Below, one piece after another: positions 29,301 through 37,007 of a DNA stretch of 38,738 bases. Source of the stretch: a virus; IMG/VR virus record IMGVR_UViG_3300046543_000614, positions 1 to 38,738 of that record; one strand, 5' to 3'. A program made the position numbers and the translations under genes. How positions within the stretch are numbered: the first letter of the stretch is position 1; every line of letters begins with the position of its first letter. Under the pieces are notes generated by a model. That model did no database searches, was not told the DNA's origin, and saw only the letters and a program-made list of their open reading frames with translations.

Positions 29301-29776
29301 GGCTTGCCCCAATCGATCAGCGGCTGGTCGCCGCGCACATATAGCGGATGCCGCGGCGCGCCGTTCTTGATGATGCCAAGACACATGGGGCGGTTGCGCT
29401 TGCCGAACATCTTGCTCACCGTTGCGATACGTTCTGGCCGCGCATTTGCACCCCAAGCACATACCATAGTCTCGTGTTCCCGAATCATCGAAGCAAGGTA
29501 CATGTCATTGTCAGGTCCAATCGGATCCGCATGCATCCACAAATCAGTGGGGTTGGTCGCGCGCAGTGCATACAGATTGACGACGACGATCCAACTGCAG
29601 TCCCATGACTTGGCGAAGCTGCGGCAGCGGCGAATCGTTGGATCATCCAACTCGGCGTCAGCGGTGCTCGGGTTTAACATGATGAACAGCGCGGGTCCAG
29701 CCGCCGAGTAGAGGTTATGCAGCTCGCGGGATAGCAGGTAGCGGTACTGACCGCAAGGGCTGATGATCGCGCTCAT
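29297..29776 (-). CDS. DUF1643 family protein
   Basis: A 159-residue protein. FIMLNPSTADAELDDPTIRRCRSFAKSWDC and VVNLYALRATNPTDLWMHADPIGPDND are the DUF1643 signature blocks, followed by VCAWGANA. Found in many phages and plasmids. The molecular function is not established. Coupled by ATGA on both sides. Confidence 0.87.
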   Translation of the reverse strand: MSAIISPCGQYRYLLSRELHNLYSAAGPALFIMLNPSTADAELDDPTIRRCRSFAKSWDCSWIVVVNLYALRATNPTDLWMHADPIGPDNDMYLASMIREHETMVCAWGANARPERIATVSKMFGKRNRPMCLGIIKNGAPRHPLYVRGDQPLIDWGKP

Positions 29777-30363
29777 GGCTGCACCTTGGCGAGTAGGGCG
29801 CGGGCGAACCCTGTTTCATCGAATGGAAGACAATCCGCCATTTCTGTGACTTCATAAAATCCTCTTGCCAAATCTATGATTTCATCATCACTGGGTGCTG
29901 AATTCGATGAATATGTGGAAGCGTGAGCGTCCCAACCAGCGAAAAAACCTGACTCTTCATGTTGCGCTATTTGTTCGCTAAGTTGCCACGATTCTCCAGC
30001 AGCATATTCGCGGAATGCGCTATTGGCATCACTCAGCACCGGAACTGCTGGCGGTGGTAGGGCACTCAATGCATTGACTTGGCTCTGTAATTCGTTTATT
30101 GCCCGACATGCTTCTTCTGGAGTTATATGCCCGAAATACTCTCGCCATTGGCGCGCAAGTTCTACATCCGTGTTAGCTGCAGGCTCCTGCTGCGGCGCGG
30201 CCAGTGCGGCGCGAGCCTGCCATGCCTCCCAGGCCGACTGAACTAGCGACAGACAGTAATCTCCTATGTGATTTCCTTCCGTGCGGCGATATAGGCCTGT
30301 GACAGTTTGGGGTCCAATGAAGTCCTCAAACATCTTCCGCTCTGCTTCAATATCGTTGCTCAT
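29773..30363 (-). CDS. Hypothetical early protein (196 aa)
   Basis: A 196-residue acidic, helical protein preceded by GGAG nine bases before the ATG. Repeated Ala- and Trp-containing helices are visible (SAWEAWQARAALAAPQQEP, ARQWREYFGHITPEEACRAINEL, FREYAAGESWQLSEQI, GFFAGWDAH). The FxAGWDAH motif and the WxxWQARAAL block are typical of a loosely conserved class of phage early proteins. Function unknown. Confidence 0.72.
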   Translation of the reverse strand: MSNDIEAERKMFEDFIGPQTVTGLYRRTEGNHIGDYCLSLVQSAWEAWQARAALAAPQQEPAANTDVELARQWREYFGHITPEEACRAINELQSQVNALSALPPPAVPVLSDANSAFREYAAGESWQLSEQIAQHEESGFFAGWDAHASTYSSNSAPSDDEIIDLARGFYEVTEMADCLPFDETGFARALLAKVQP

Positions 30364-30385
30364 AAAATTGGCTCCAGTGGGGTGG

Positions 30386-30610
30386 TTATAGCTTGGTGCG
30401 CTTTTGAATTTCGCGTTCGATATACCACGCAGCCTTTTTCAGATCCTGCAATGGAAAGTCCTTGTCATCTGCGCGCCATAAATATTTAATTGCGTTTCCG
30501 ATATTGAATCCAAAATGTTCAGTAATCTGAATGCATTCGATACCGCTAGGGTGGTTCGTATAGTGCTTAGGATGATTTACTGGATCATGCTTCTTATCGT
30601 CTGCTTTCAT
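30386..30610 (-). CDS. DUF3310 family protein
   Basis: A 74-residue protein with the DUF3310 signature: NHPKHYTNHPSGIECIQITEHFGFNIGNAIKYLWRADDKD, then KKAAWYIEREI. The family is common in phages and is sometimes labelled nucleotide kinase, without clear proof. Its ATG overlaps the stop of the PP-loop gene (ATGA). Confidence 0.88.
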   Translation of the reverse strand: MKADDKKHDPVNHPKHYTNHPSGIECIQITEHFGFNIGNAIKYLWRADDKDFPLQDLKKAAWYIEREIQKRTKL

Positions 30611-31494
30611 GATGCGTCCTGTTCTGTTAATTCAGCCTGTACAATCGCTGATTTTTCACATCCAACACAAAGAGGATGATGCAAAATATCTAGTTGATCT
30701 TTATCGAATCCTCCCTTTGGGGGCCTTCCCTCCCAGCTCCATGTAAAGCCGCATTGAAGAACCCGCTGTTGAAGATTGTCGATACGAGCGCCAAATGAAG
30801 GATCGACGGCCCGCCATCTTGCAAGCTCTCCTGGATGCGCAAACGCCCCACAACCACATTCGCCGCTCATGCCAAGCTGTTTTGTGACGGGATTCTCTGG
30901 AATCCCGTTCGCCATGTTGTAGGCATCCCGTTTTTCCTTATCCCACCAATACAGTGGATTAATCCAGACCTGCGACCCAACAGTGTTTATCTCGCGCCCC
31001 GCATAACCCATTCTGATTAAACTTTCGTCATGCCGAATTCCTGACGCAATAAGAACCTTGGCTCGTCGCGGATGCCCTTCCTTGGCGCGCTTTACGAGGG
31101 TACGAACACACCGCTCCTTTAAGCGTGAATACATCATCTGGTGTCCATCAGGACCGGGAAATCCGAACGACATACACAACTCATCGTAGCTCTGCCCACA
31201 GTCTTCCAGCGCACGAATTTCATTCAAAGTCCATCCATAGGCCGCGCACGTCTGACGCACGTATTTGCGTGTGGCTTCAATGCCTATTCCAGTGTTGGCG
31301 TGAAATGGCTGGCAACCTTCGACGTTGTTCATCATCCAGTGTGTTACCGCTCGGCTATCATTACCACCTGAAAATCCTACATAGATAGCGACAGGGTTGT
31401 ATTGCTCGATTGCTCGTTTAACTATTTCTTCTGGAGTCAAAGTGGTGCAGTTGCCAGAAGCAAGGCTGAAGGCGCCGCTGTCATCGTTAATCAC
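30607..31494 (-). CDS. PP-loop PAPS reductase-like / adenine nucleotide alpha-hydrolase
   Basis: A 295-residue protein starting at GTG 31494, overlapping the previous TGA (GTGA). Residues 38-47 (YVGFSGGNDS) are the SGGxDS PP-loop that binds and splits ATP or adenylyl compounds. Further blocks are HANTGIGIEATRKYVRQTC, MMYSRLKERCVRTLVKRA, LIASGIRHDES and INPLYWWDKEKRDAYNMANGIPENPV, as in the PAPS reductase/DndC-like group. Cys residues near the end (GECGCGAF; HHPLCVGCEKSA) could carry sulfur or an iron-sulfur cluster. Sulfate assimilation is unlikely for a phage. A sulfur transfer or nucleic-acid modification role is possible. Confidence 0.82.
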   Translation of the reverse strand: MINDDSGAFSLASGNCTTLTPEEIVKRAIEQYNPVAIYVGFSGGNDSRAVTHWMMNNVEGCQPFHANTGIGIEATRKYVRQTCAAYGWTLNEIRALEDCGQSYDELCMSFGFPGPDGHQMMYSRLKERCVRTLVKRAKEGHPRRAKVLIASGIRHDESLIRMGYAGREINTVGSQVWINPLYWWDKEKRDAYNMANGIPENPVTKQLGMSGECGCGAFAHPGELARWRAVDPSFGARIDNLQQRVLQCGFTWSWEGRPPKGGFDKDQLDILHHPLCVGCEKSAIVQAELTEQDAS

Positions 31495-31664
31495 GCCGCC
31501 ACCTTCAATTTCCCAGCCACCTCAACCCGCTCCACCATCCGAATAATGGCCGGTGGTGCCGCAAACAGTTCCAGCTCGGCGACGATCCTGTCGCGCATCT
31601 CCTGGGCACCGAAGCGGATGCCTTCGCGGTTCGCCTGCATGATTTTTTGGGCTGCGGTGGTCAT
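31491..31664 (-). CDS. Small hypothetical protein (57 aa)
   Basis: Starts at ATG 31664 behind AAGGAAAAAAG and ends in a GTGA overlap with the PP-loop gene. Amphipathic helical protein (TTAAQKIMQANREGIRFGAQEMRDRIVAEL, IIRMVERVEVAGKLKVAA). Its tight coupling to the PP-loop gene suggests a partner role. No family recognised. Confidence 0.7.
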   Translation of the reverse strand: MTTAAQKIMQANREGIRFGAQEMRDRIVAELELFAAPPAIIRMVERVEVAGKLKVAA

Positions 31665-31683
31665 CTTTTTTCCTTGGATAAAT

Positions 31684-32064
31684 TTATCGAACTTCGATTT
31701 CAGGCACGATTGTCGATGGCTTGAAAATCACTTTGTAGTGATATGCGCTGACGCTTGCACCGTCGACTTGCTCGATGAAATATGTGACGTTGTTTGATAG
31801 GCCGAGAAAATGTTTTTTGTATGATGAAGGGCCAGTCTTACAAACAATGCCCAATGTCCTTTCCGTGCTGGTATTGTCCTTCGAGCAAAGACCTTCAATC
31901 GTCAGCATATACTCGCCGGTTATACCGTTGTAGAACACGATCCGGCGGTTGATTTCAAAGTTGTCTGCTGCCGTGGAAAGATTGCGCGATGCGACATCGG
32001 CGTCGCGGCTGCAAGCTGAGAGTAATGACATTGCGACTGCAAAAGTTACGATAGATTTTTTCAT
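31684..32064 (-). CDS. Small lipoprotein
   Basis: A 126-residue protein. I chose ATG 32064, seven bases after GGAG, over an in-frame start four codons upstream. The signal KKSIVTFAVAMSLLSAC ends in a lipobox (LSAC, Cys about 18), so it should be cut by signal peptidase II and lipid-anchored. The mature part is beta-rich (RRIVFYNGITGEYMLTIEGLCS, YKVIFKP). A similar small beta-sandwich lipoprotein is often found in phages. A cell-surface role such as exclusion of other phages is possible but unproven. Confidence 0.8.
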   Translation of the reverse strand: MKKSIVTFAVAMSLLSACSRDADVASRNLSTAADNFEINRRIVFYNGITGEYMLTIEGLCSKDNTSTERTLGIVCKTGPSSYKKHFLGLSNNVTYFIEQVDGASVSAYHYKVIFKPSTIVPEIEVR

Positions 32065-32282
32065 GCTCATCTCCATAAAAGTGGTGTTGCTGCTGCCAAC
32101 AAAGCAAGGGGCTGGGCGTTACTCCAGCTAGGGCGTTATCCGTGCAACAGCGATATTCGATGCGACTTCATGCACGGGGTATATCGCACCCTCACCAACG
32201 GCCCTACCATTCCATGCGTGTCTACTTTCCACGCCGCCCTTGCTTTGTTGGCTCCGCGCGCACCCGGCGCGGATCGGGGTGG
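32065..32282. other. Non-coding stretch holding an inverted-repeat element
   Basis: A 218-base gap between the lipoprotein and HNH genes without a plausible gene. Most of it is the 158-bp element at 32095-32252 described below. The part nearest the HNH gene is GC-rich (CGCGCGCACCCGGCGCGG, itself partly palindromic). Confidence 0.75.
32095..32252. repeat. 158-bp element bounded by 16-bp perfect inverted repeats
   Basis: GCCAACAAAGCAAGGG at 32095-32110 is the exact reverse complement of 32237-32252. The 126 bases between contain a 7-bp inverted pair GCGATAT / ATATCGC (32150-32156 and 32181-32187), a GTGCA / TGCAC pair around it, and a direct repeat GGGCGTTA (32114-32121 and 32131-32138). The whole could fold as one long structured RNA or be a small inverted-repeat mobile element. 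Confidence 0.7.
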
Positions 32283-32768
32283 TTATAAAACTCTAGAAAA
32301 TTCACCATGTAATTCACGGGACGCTTGGCAATATGCTTTATGCGCATCTTGAGGATCAGAAAACGATCCAAGATATTTTCCTTTCCCGTTAACTTTTATT
32401 TGTGCTCGCCATTTCTTGGTTTGCGTTTGATATGAAACTCCCTTAAGACCTGAAGTATTAGAGAAAGCTACAGACCTATTACATTGATTTTGAAAAGCCG
32501 TAGCTAAACGCAAATTTGCAACGGAGTTATCAGAGGGATTGCCATTAATATGATCCAACGCAGAAGAAGGCATCTCCCCATAAACATAAAGCCATGCAAG
32601 GCGATGGGCACGATAAAATCGGCCTAAATAATGAATTTTTATATAGCCTTGATTAGAGATAGAGCCTGCAATCAATGATGCAGGACGACCTTTTCCGCCT
32701 TTAATCCAAGTAAAAATTCCAGTCATAGGATCATATTTTAGAATCGATTTCAGATCGTCTTGCGTCAT
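32283..32768 (-). CDS. HNH homing endonuclease with AP2 DNA-binding domain
   Basis: A 161-residue protein. I chose ATG 32768, eight bases after AGGAG, over a GTG three codons upstream. The HNH part includes YRAHRLAWLYVYGEMPSSALDHINGNPSDNSVANLRLATAFQNQCN (about 53-100), with the catalytic His in LDHINGN. The C-terminal NTSGLKGVSYQTQTKKWRAQIKVNGKGKYLGSF (about 104-140) is an AP2 DNA-binding domain. Free-standing enzymes like this spread by cutting genomes lacking them. The gene is visibly more AT-rich than its neighbours, a sign of recent arrival. Confidence 0.88.
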   Translation of the reverse strand: MTQDDLKSILKYDPMTGIFTWIKGGKGRPASLIAGSISNQGYIKIHYLGRFYRAHRLAWLYVYGEMPSSALDHINGNPSDNSVANLRLATAFQNQCNRSVAFSNTSGLKGVSYQTQTKKWRAQIKVNGKGKYLGSFSDPQDAHKAYCQASRELHGEFSRVL

Positions 32769-32792
32769 TTCATCCACTCCTAATGAGGCGTT

Positions 32793-33305
32793 TTACTGCG
32801 GGTTGAAAAGCTCGGCGGCCGTGGTCGGCGCCGGCGGCTCGATGGTGATCTCGATGTCCTGCTAGATGCGGTCGCAGAGCAGGCCTATCTGGTCCGAGTC
32901 CGGATGACAGACGATGCGAAAGCCGGTAATCACAGTGCCGCCGTTCTGCGGGTCGAAGACGAACTTGTCGACCTTGCAGTCGTGCAGCACGATGTCGCTT
33001 TCGCCGCCAAGGCCGTAGTCGACGGTGACCTTGTAGCCTGTGCCCTCGAAATCCCATTTGATCGCGCCCATTTTTGGGAAGCGCGGCTGTGTAGCGGCTT
33101 CTGGGTCGGCCTGCTCGGCCAGGTCGGGGTCATCAGGCTTCTTGTAAAGGAAGTCGCCCAGCTCGGAGCTGAATTGCTTCAAGATGGCACCGCTGAGATT
33201 GGCGCGGATGGACAGGTCGACGGCAATGTGGTGCTCGTCGCCATGCAGCTCGGCGCGTGGATTGACGTTCGTCAAGCCGACCTGCGTTTTTGTCAGATCA
33301 AACAT
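32793..33305 (-). CDS. Phage early protein interrupted by an in-frame amber codon
   Basis: ATG 33305 lies behind AAAGGA. The frame runs 147 codons (starts MFDLTKTQVGLTNVNPRAELHGDEHH, a block typical of proteins beside phage exonuclease genes) to TAG at 32864-32862. It then continues open for 22 more codons (QDIEITIEPPAPTTAAELFNPQ) to TAA 32795-32793. The extension keeps the composition and codon use of the gene, so TAG is probably a mutated CAG, a read-through site or a sequence error. Annotate as 32862-33305 if terminating. Function unknown; predicted beta-rich, next to the recombination genes. Confidence 0.72.
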
Positions 33306-33519
33306 GGTGTTCCTTTCTAGTAAATTCGAAATATGGCTTGCGGATGGACTCATGAAACAAGGTTGCGGCTGCTGGGTTGAAATCGATCTCTGCCCGGGAT
33401 TGCACATGGCACAGCTCACGCGCCGCGCGGGCCGCTTCTGTCTCGCTGCCGACGCTCAGGAAGGCTTGAAACTGCGGTTCGCGGCAGCGGAGGGCCAGCC
33501 AGGCGCTCAGGCGTTGCAT
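33298..33519 (-). CDS. Conserved small phage protein next to exonuclease
   Basis: A 73-residue protein overlapping the 3' end of the exonuclease gene (ATG at 33519) and the start of the next gene. The sequence QRLSAWLALRCREPQFQAFLSV, AARELCHVQSRAEIDFNPAAATLFHESIRKPYFEFT matches a family commonly seen downstream of phage recombination or replication genes. Helical; function unknown. Confidence 0.72.
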   Translation of the reverse strand: MQRLSAWLALRCREPQFQAFLSVGSETEAARAARELCHVQSRAEIDFNPAAATLFHESIRKPYFEFTRKEHHV

Positions 33520-34160
33520 GTGATACCGGCGCGCAGCACCGCCTCATTGATGGCTACTTCGCGCTCGAATTCGACCAGCTGCTCGACCATTTCATCGATG
33601 TAGTTGTCGTCGCGCTCGACGCGCCGGCACCACAGCTGTTTGCCGATAGGCGCCAGAGCAGGGCAGTACAGGCAAAAATCCCACCACTTGCGGCCTGTCA
33701 GCCACATGCAGCCTTGCACCTGGTCAGTAAATTTGGAAAAATCGTTATCGATCAGGATGTCGCGCAAGCCTTCCGGCGACACCAAACATTTATATTCGCT
33801 GCCACCGTCGGCGCCGATAAGGCCGTCGGCACTGGCGCCGTATATCTCGTCATCGGTCAGTACGAAACCAGCGCGCTCGACAAATTCGCCGGTCAATACT
33901 TCGTGTTCGTGACGTGCGTCAGTCTCCAAGGCATGGCCGCGGCGCATCTGCCAGGTTTCAAAGCCTTCGTCCAGCGGTTCGCCACTGACCCGCTCGATTG
34001 CCAGCCTGAAAGCGTAGGCCTTTGCCATAGCCGACAGGCCACCTTTGCCCGGGCCGACTTTCAGCCGCTCCCGGGCAACAACAAACATGCTGGCCGTGAT
34101 TACACCGGCGCGCGCAGCATGCCACTCTGGCGAGCCTTGTTCGCAGGTGACTATAATCAC
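33507..34160 (-). CDS. YqaJ / lambda Exo-like recombination exonuclease
   Basis: A 217-residue nuclease starting at GTG 34160, which overlaps the recT TGA (GTGA). The motifs of the family are in order: QGSPEWHAARAGVITAS (8-24), RRGHALETDARHEHEVLTG, YGASADGLIGADGGSEYKCL (about 107-126, with the D and E/K catalytic positions) and DQVQGCMWLTGRKWWDFCLY. Such enzymes digest one strand 5' to 3' and hand the tail to a partner annealase, here RecT encoded directly upstream. Confidence 0.92.
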   Translation of the reverse strand: MIIVTCEQGSPEWHAARAGVITASMFVVARERLKVGPGKGGLSAMAKAYAFRLAIERVSGEPLDEGFETWQMRRGHALETDARHEHEVLTGEFVERAGFVLTDDEIYGASADGLIGADGGSEYKCLVSPEGLRDILIDNDFSKFTDQVQGCMWLTGRKWWDFCLYCPALAPIGKQLWCRRVERDDNYIDEMVEQLVEFEREVAINEAVLRAGITCNA

Positions 34161-35167
34161 TTGGCTTCCTCTACCCGGTTGGCCCTGGCGGCCAGCTGCG
34201 TCAATTCGCCGCTGAGCGCGTCCTGTGTTTCAGGTGAGAGGCTTTCCCAGGCCGAGTTAAACGCGTCGACGCCTTCGTCGGCAGCCGCATACAGGTCGCC
34301 CAGCAACGCGTCCATGGCATCGGAGTATTTAGCGGGTGCCGCGGCATCTTTGGCAGGTGCTTGGTTGGCGGTGTTGTCCAGGGTCCGATTGCTGTCGACC
34401 TCGGCAGCGGTCTTTTTGAATCCTTCGTGCTGGGCAGCAAGCAATTTACGATTCGGCGCCCCGGTGTTCTTCCAGAACTCCTGATAGGCAGCAACGCCTT
34501 TCTTTGCTTCGGCGCCGGCCTGCTCCAACAATGCCTTTGGCGGCTCAGCCGGGACCACGTTGGCGCTGCCCATGTTGCGCGGCGCCGGCGGGGTGATTTC
34601 GTACAGCTCGTCAGTAGTATAGACGCCGAGAATCGCGCCGGGCTTGTATGCCCTGGCCCAATTCTTCACCTGCAGGTAGCCCATTTGCTGCTTTGGATTC
34701 ACCTTCCACAGCGGTGAGTTTTTGGTGGTGATATCCGAACTTTTCAGCCACTCATTAAACGTTATCGACTCTTCGCCAGCGATGACTGCGCCGACGCGGC
34801 ACTCCAGTGCATTGCCTTCGCCCTTATATTCGTAGTGAAAGCGGCCCCTGATGGCGCCGGTAGCCTGCACGACGGCATTGACCAGCTGCGCTTCGTAGCC
34901 AAGTTGCCCGTTGACCAGGTGCGTCTTTTGAGCGACCACGAACGGATTCATGTTCCACTGCATGGCCTGCATGATGACGGCCATACAATCGGCAGGACAC
35001 CCTTGCAGATGCTTAGGAACAGTGGTGCGGCCGCTAGCCATTAGATCGGCCATCCGCAAAATACTGTCCATGCTGTCCGAGTTCAACAGCAGTGCAGTCG
35101 TGCCGACGCTGACTGATGGCAAGTCATCGAGAACGGCCGTTTCGGCCTGAATGATTTCGTTTGACAT
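34157..35167 (-). CDS. recT: RecT-family single-strand annealing protein
   Basis: A 336-residue protein behind AAGGAAAATC. The conserved RecT core is visible: LQGCPADCMAVIMQAMQWNMNPFVVAQKTHLVNGQLGYEAQLVNAVVQ (about 54-100), LECRVGAVIAGEESITFNEWLKSSDITTKNSPLWKVNPKQQMGYLQVKNWARAYKPGAILGVYTTDELYE (about 122-192). The C-terminal 130 residues are a variable, Ala-rich helical extension. It anneals complementary strands produced by the exonuclease, forming a RecT/Exo recombination pair. Confidence 0.93.
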   Translation of the reverse strand: MSNEIIQAETAVLDDLPSVSVGTTALLLNSDSMDSILRMADLMASGRTTVPKHLQGCPADCMAVIMQAMQWNMNPFVVAQKTHLVNGQLGYEAQLVNAVVQATGAIRGRFHYEYKGEGNALECRVGAVIAGEESITFNEWLKSSDITTKNSPLWKVNPKQQMGYLQVKNWARAYKPGAILGVYTTDELYEITPPAPRNMGSANVVPAEPPKALLEQAGAEAKKGVAAYQEFWKNTGAPNRKLLAAQHEGFKKTAAEVDSNRTLDNTANQAPAKDAAAPAKYSDAMDALLGDLYAAADEGVDAFNSAWESLSPETQDALSGELTQLAARANRVEEAK

Positions 35168-35175
35168 GATTTTCC

Positions 35176-36399
35176 TTATTGAGCAGCGGCGACAGCAGCC
35201 ACCGCAGATTGGTAGGCGTCTTCCAGCTCATCCGAATCGCTGGCCTCGGTTGCTGCAATGAATTGTTTGCAGGCGTCAAACAAGGCTTGTGCTGCGTTCC
35301 GGACCTTGGTGTCAGCGGCTGCGCGCGCAGCGCGTTCTTCTTCGGCCTGGCGCTCAGCTGCAGCAGCGGCGGCTAACTGTTGGCGCGCGGCTTCGTCGGC
35401 AGCGGCGCGAATTCTTGCCGCTTCGGCTTCGGCTGCTTCATGGGCAACGCGGTCTTTTTCCGCTTGAGCGGCGGCGGCTTTGCGCTGTGCTGCTTCTTCT
35501 TCGACCAATTGCGCACGGCGCGCGGCGGCAAGCTCATCCTGCTGGCGCTGGAGTTCGGCGCGGCCGGCGTCTTCCGCAGCACGTTGTTTATCGCGGGCGG
35601 CTTGCAACTCTGCCTCAGCTGCGGCAATGCGGTCAGCGGCCTTGCGGTCTTCTTCGGCGCGCCGGGCATCGTCAGCGGCACGTTGCTGGGCGATGGCTTC
35701 GCGCTCCCGCGCCAGGCGTTCGTTTTCAGCGCGCTGCCGCTGTTCTATCTCCTGGCGTTCGGCCAGCAGTCGGGCTTCTTCTGCTTCCTTGGCAACGGCC
35801 GCCGCCAGCATGGTGCTCATCTTGGCCAGCGATGTTTCCTTGATGGCTGCGGCTTCCGGCGCGAACTCTGCAAAGGATTCGTTGATAACGACGGCTTCCA
35901 GCTGGGTGATTTCGTCCTGCATCATGGCCGGGGACTGGCCGGCCAGCTCAGCAGGCCAGGACTGCAACGCCGCCATGCGCTTGCGAATAGCCGTCGTGCG
36001 CTCGATTTCGGCATTGATTTTTGCCATGCGCACGGCTTCTTTGCGCTCTTCCTCGGCTTTGATGTCGGTGTCAAATTTCGTTTCCAGGGGCGCAATCTCG
36101 GCCTCGATCTCTTTTTGGCGGCTGTCCAGCAGCTTGCCGATTTCGAGGATTGGTGCCTTGCGTTCCTTGCGGGCTTTCTCGCTGGCCACGCGGATATTGC
36201 GGCCTTCGGCGCGCAGCTCGGTGGCAATCTTCATGCCGGCGGTGGTGGACACGTCATAGGTAGCCGATGCCGCGCGCACCTTGTAGGCGTCGAGCTGGGC
36301 GCGGAAGGTGACAAACACCTCAGCAACGTATTTTTCCGGGTCCATCGTGACCAGGGCGGTGCTGGTTACTTCTGCTGGTTTCTCTGCTACTGCGTTCAT
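35176..36399 (-). CDS. Long coiled-coil protein upstream of recT
   Basis: A 407-residue protein behind GAGG. Residues about 20-130 resemble the DUF1351-type N-terminus found beside phage recombinases (AASATYDVSTTAGMKIATELRAEGRNIRVASEKARKERKAPILEIGKLLDS). The middle is a long Ala/Glu/Arg/Gln coiled coil (about 205-375), and a short globular end (NAAQALFDACKQFIAATEASDSDELEDAY) follows. The place directly before recT is typical. It may hold or regulate the recombinase. The strong repetitive codon use also produces long empty frames on the other strand. Confidence 0.8.
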   Translation of the reverse strand: MNAVAEKPAEVTSTALVTMDPEKYVAEVFVTFRAQLDAYKVRAASATYDVSTTAGMKIATELRAEGRNIRVASEKARKERKAPILEIGKLLDSRQKEIEAEIAPLETKFDTDIKAEEERKEAVRMAKINAEIERTTAIRKRMAALQSWPAELAGQSPAMMQDEITQLEAVVINESFAEFAPEAAAIKETSLAKMSTMLAAAVAKEAEEARLLAERQEIEQRQRAENERLAREREAIAQQRAADDARRAEEDRKAADRIAAAEAELQAARDKQRAAEDAGRAELQRQQDELAAARRAQLVEEEAAQRKAAAAQAEKDRVAHEAAEAEAARIRAAADEAARQQLAAAAAAERQAEEERAARAAADTKVRNAAQALFDACKQFIAATEASDSDELEDAYQSAVAAVAAAQ

Positions 36400-36429
36400 G
36401 TTTTCCTCGCTGTGTAGTTATTGGGTGAA

Positions 36430-36660
36430 TCAGGTGGATTTGCGGAGCAGCTCGCCCTTACAAGCGCGCTCGAAGGCGATCTTGTTGTCCTTCGCCCAGC
36501 TGTCGACCTCGCATAGATGTGCGCGCTGTGTCTGGATGTCGCGCTCGATGTCGGCCTTGGTCGGTGCGGCGTAGTCGCCGGCGTCGGTGCATGCCGCTTG
36601 GGCCACGCCGATCACAAGGACTGCGGCTAAGGCTTGCAGAAAGTCGGTTGTGCGGCTCAT
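36430..36660 (-). CDS. Small secreted or periplasmic protein (76 aa)
   Basis: The start MSRTTDFLQALAAVLVIGVAQAAC is a signal peptide with an Ala-x-Ala cleavage site (about residue 22). The mature part has two Cys (CTDAGDYAAPT, HLCEVDSW) plus a C-terminal KGELLRKS, so disulfides in the periplasm are possible. Coupled to the Lar-like gene by ATGA. No family recognised. Confidence 0.7.
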   Translation of the reverse strand: MSRTTDFLQALAAVLVIGVAQAACTDAGDYAAPTKADIERDIQTQRAHLCEVDSWAKDNKIAFERACKGELLRKST

Positions 36661-37007
36661 GATTTCACCCTGGCTAGTAGAGTGCGGATGTCTTCGGCAA
36701 AACCTGTGCCGCCCATGTGAGCAAGCATTTTTGCGGCCTTTTCGACTTTAGCTATGTCGTCCACACTCAATACCGGTGCGGAGCGCATATTCCAATCTGT
36801 CGTGACCTGTGCGACGGTATCGTTGATCATGCCGACGTTGCAGCCGCCGCACTCGACAGTAGCGCTGCCGACGTGGTCAGGCATGAATTGCGCGATTGCA
36901 TGCGTATGCGCTGGATGCTCCTGCAAGATGGCGCTCCCACCGCAAAATGGGCATGGCAGGAGCTCCACCGTCTTGTAGTGCGCCAGCGTCTCTTTGGCGT
37001 TCATCAT
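36657..37007 (-). CDS. Lar-like zinc-ribbon protein
   Basis: A 116-residue protein. The start is ATG 37007 or the next codon at 37004; GAGG lies five or eight bases upstream. LLPCPFCGGSAIL and ATVECGGCNVGM provide two CxxC pairs, and the later DWNMRS is the typical end of the zinc-ribbon in Lar (restriction-alleviation) proteins. The C-terminal about 45 residues are an extra helical tail. Lar of Rac prophage modulates type I restriction. Here the same role is only suggested by the fold. Confidence 0.78.
   Translation of the reverse strand: MMNAKETLAHYKTVELLPCPFCGGSAILQEHPAHTHAIAQFMPDHVGSATVECGGCNVGMINDTVAQVTTDWNMRSAPVLSVDDIAKVEKAAKMLAHMGGTGFAEDIRTLLARVKS

Noticed and set aside
32095-32252. 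Integron attC site or HEARO/omega RNA of an IscB-type nuclease
   Set aside because: The ends do not fit the RYYYAAC/GTTRRRY core sites, and the neighbouring nuclease is a 161-residue HNH-AP2 protein, not IscB. Only the inverted-repeat structure is claimed.
32862-32864. Genome-wide recoding of TAG to glutamine
   Set aside because: All other genes read through without internal TAG codons, and the 1491-1583 gene appears to stop at TAG. A single internal amber codon does not support recoding.
35380-36417. 345-codon and overlapping plus-strand frames
   Set aside because: These are antisense to the coiled-coil gene. The Ala/Glu codon bias leaves the opposite strand open.
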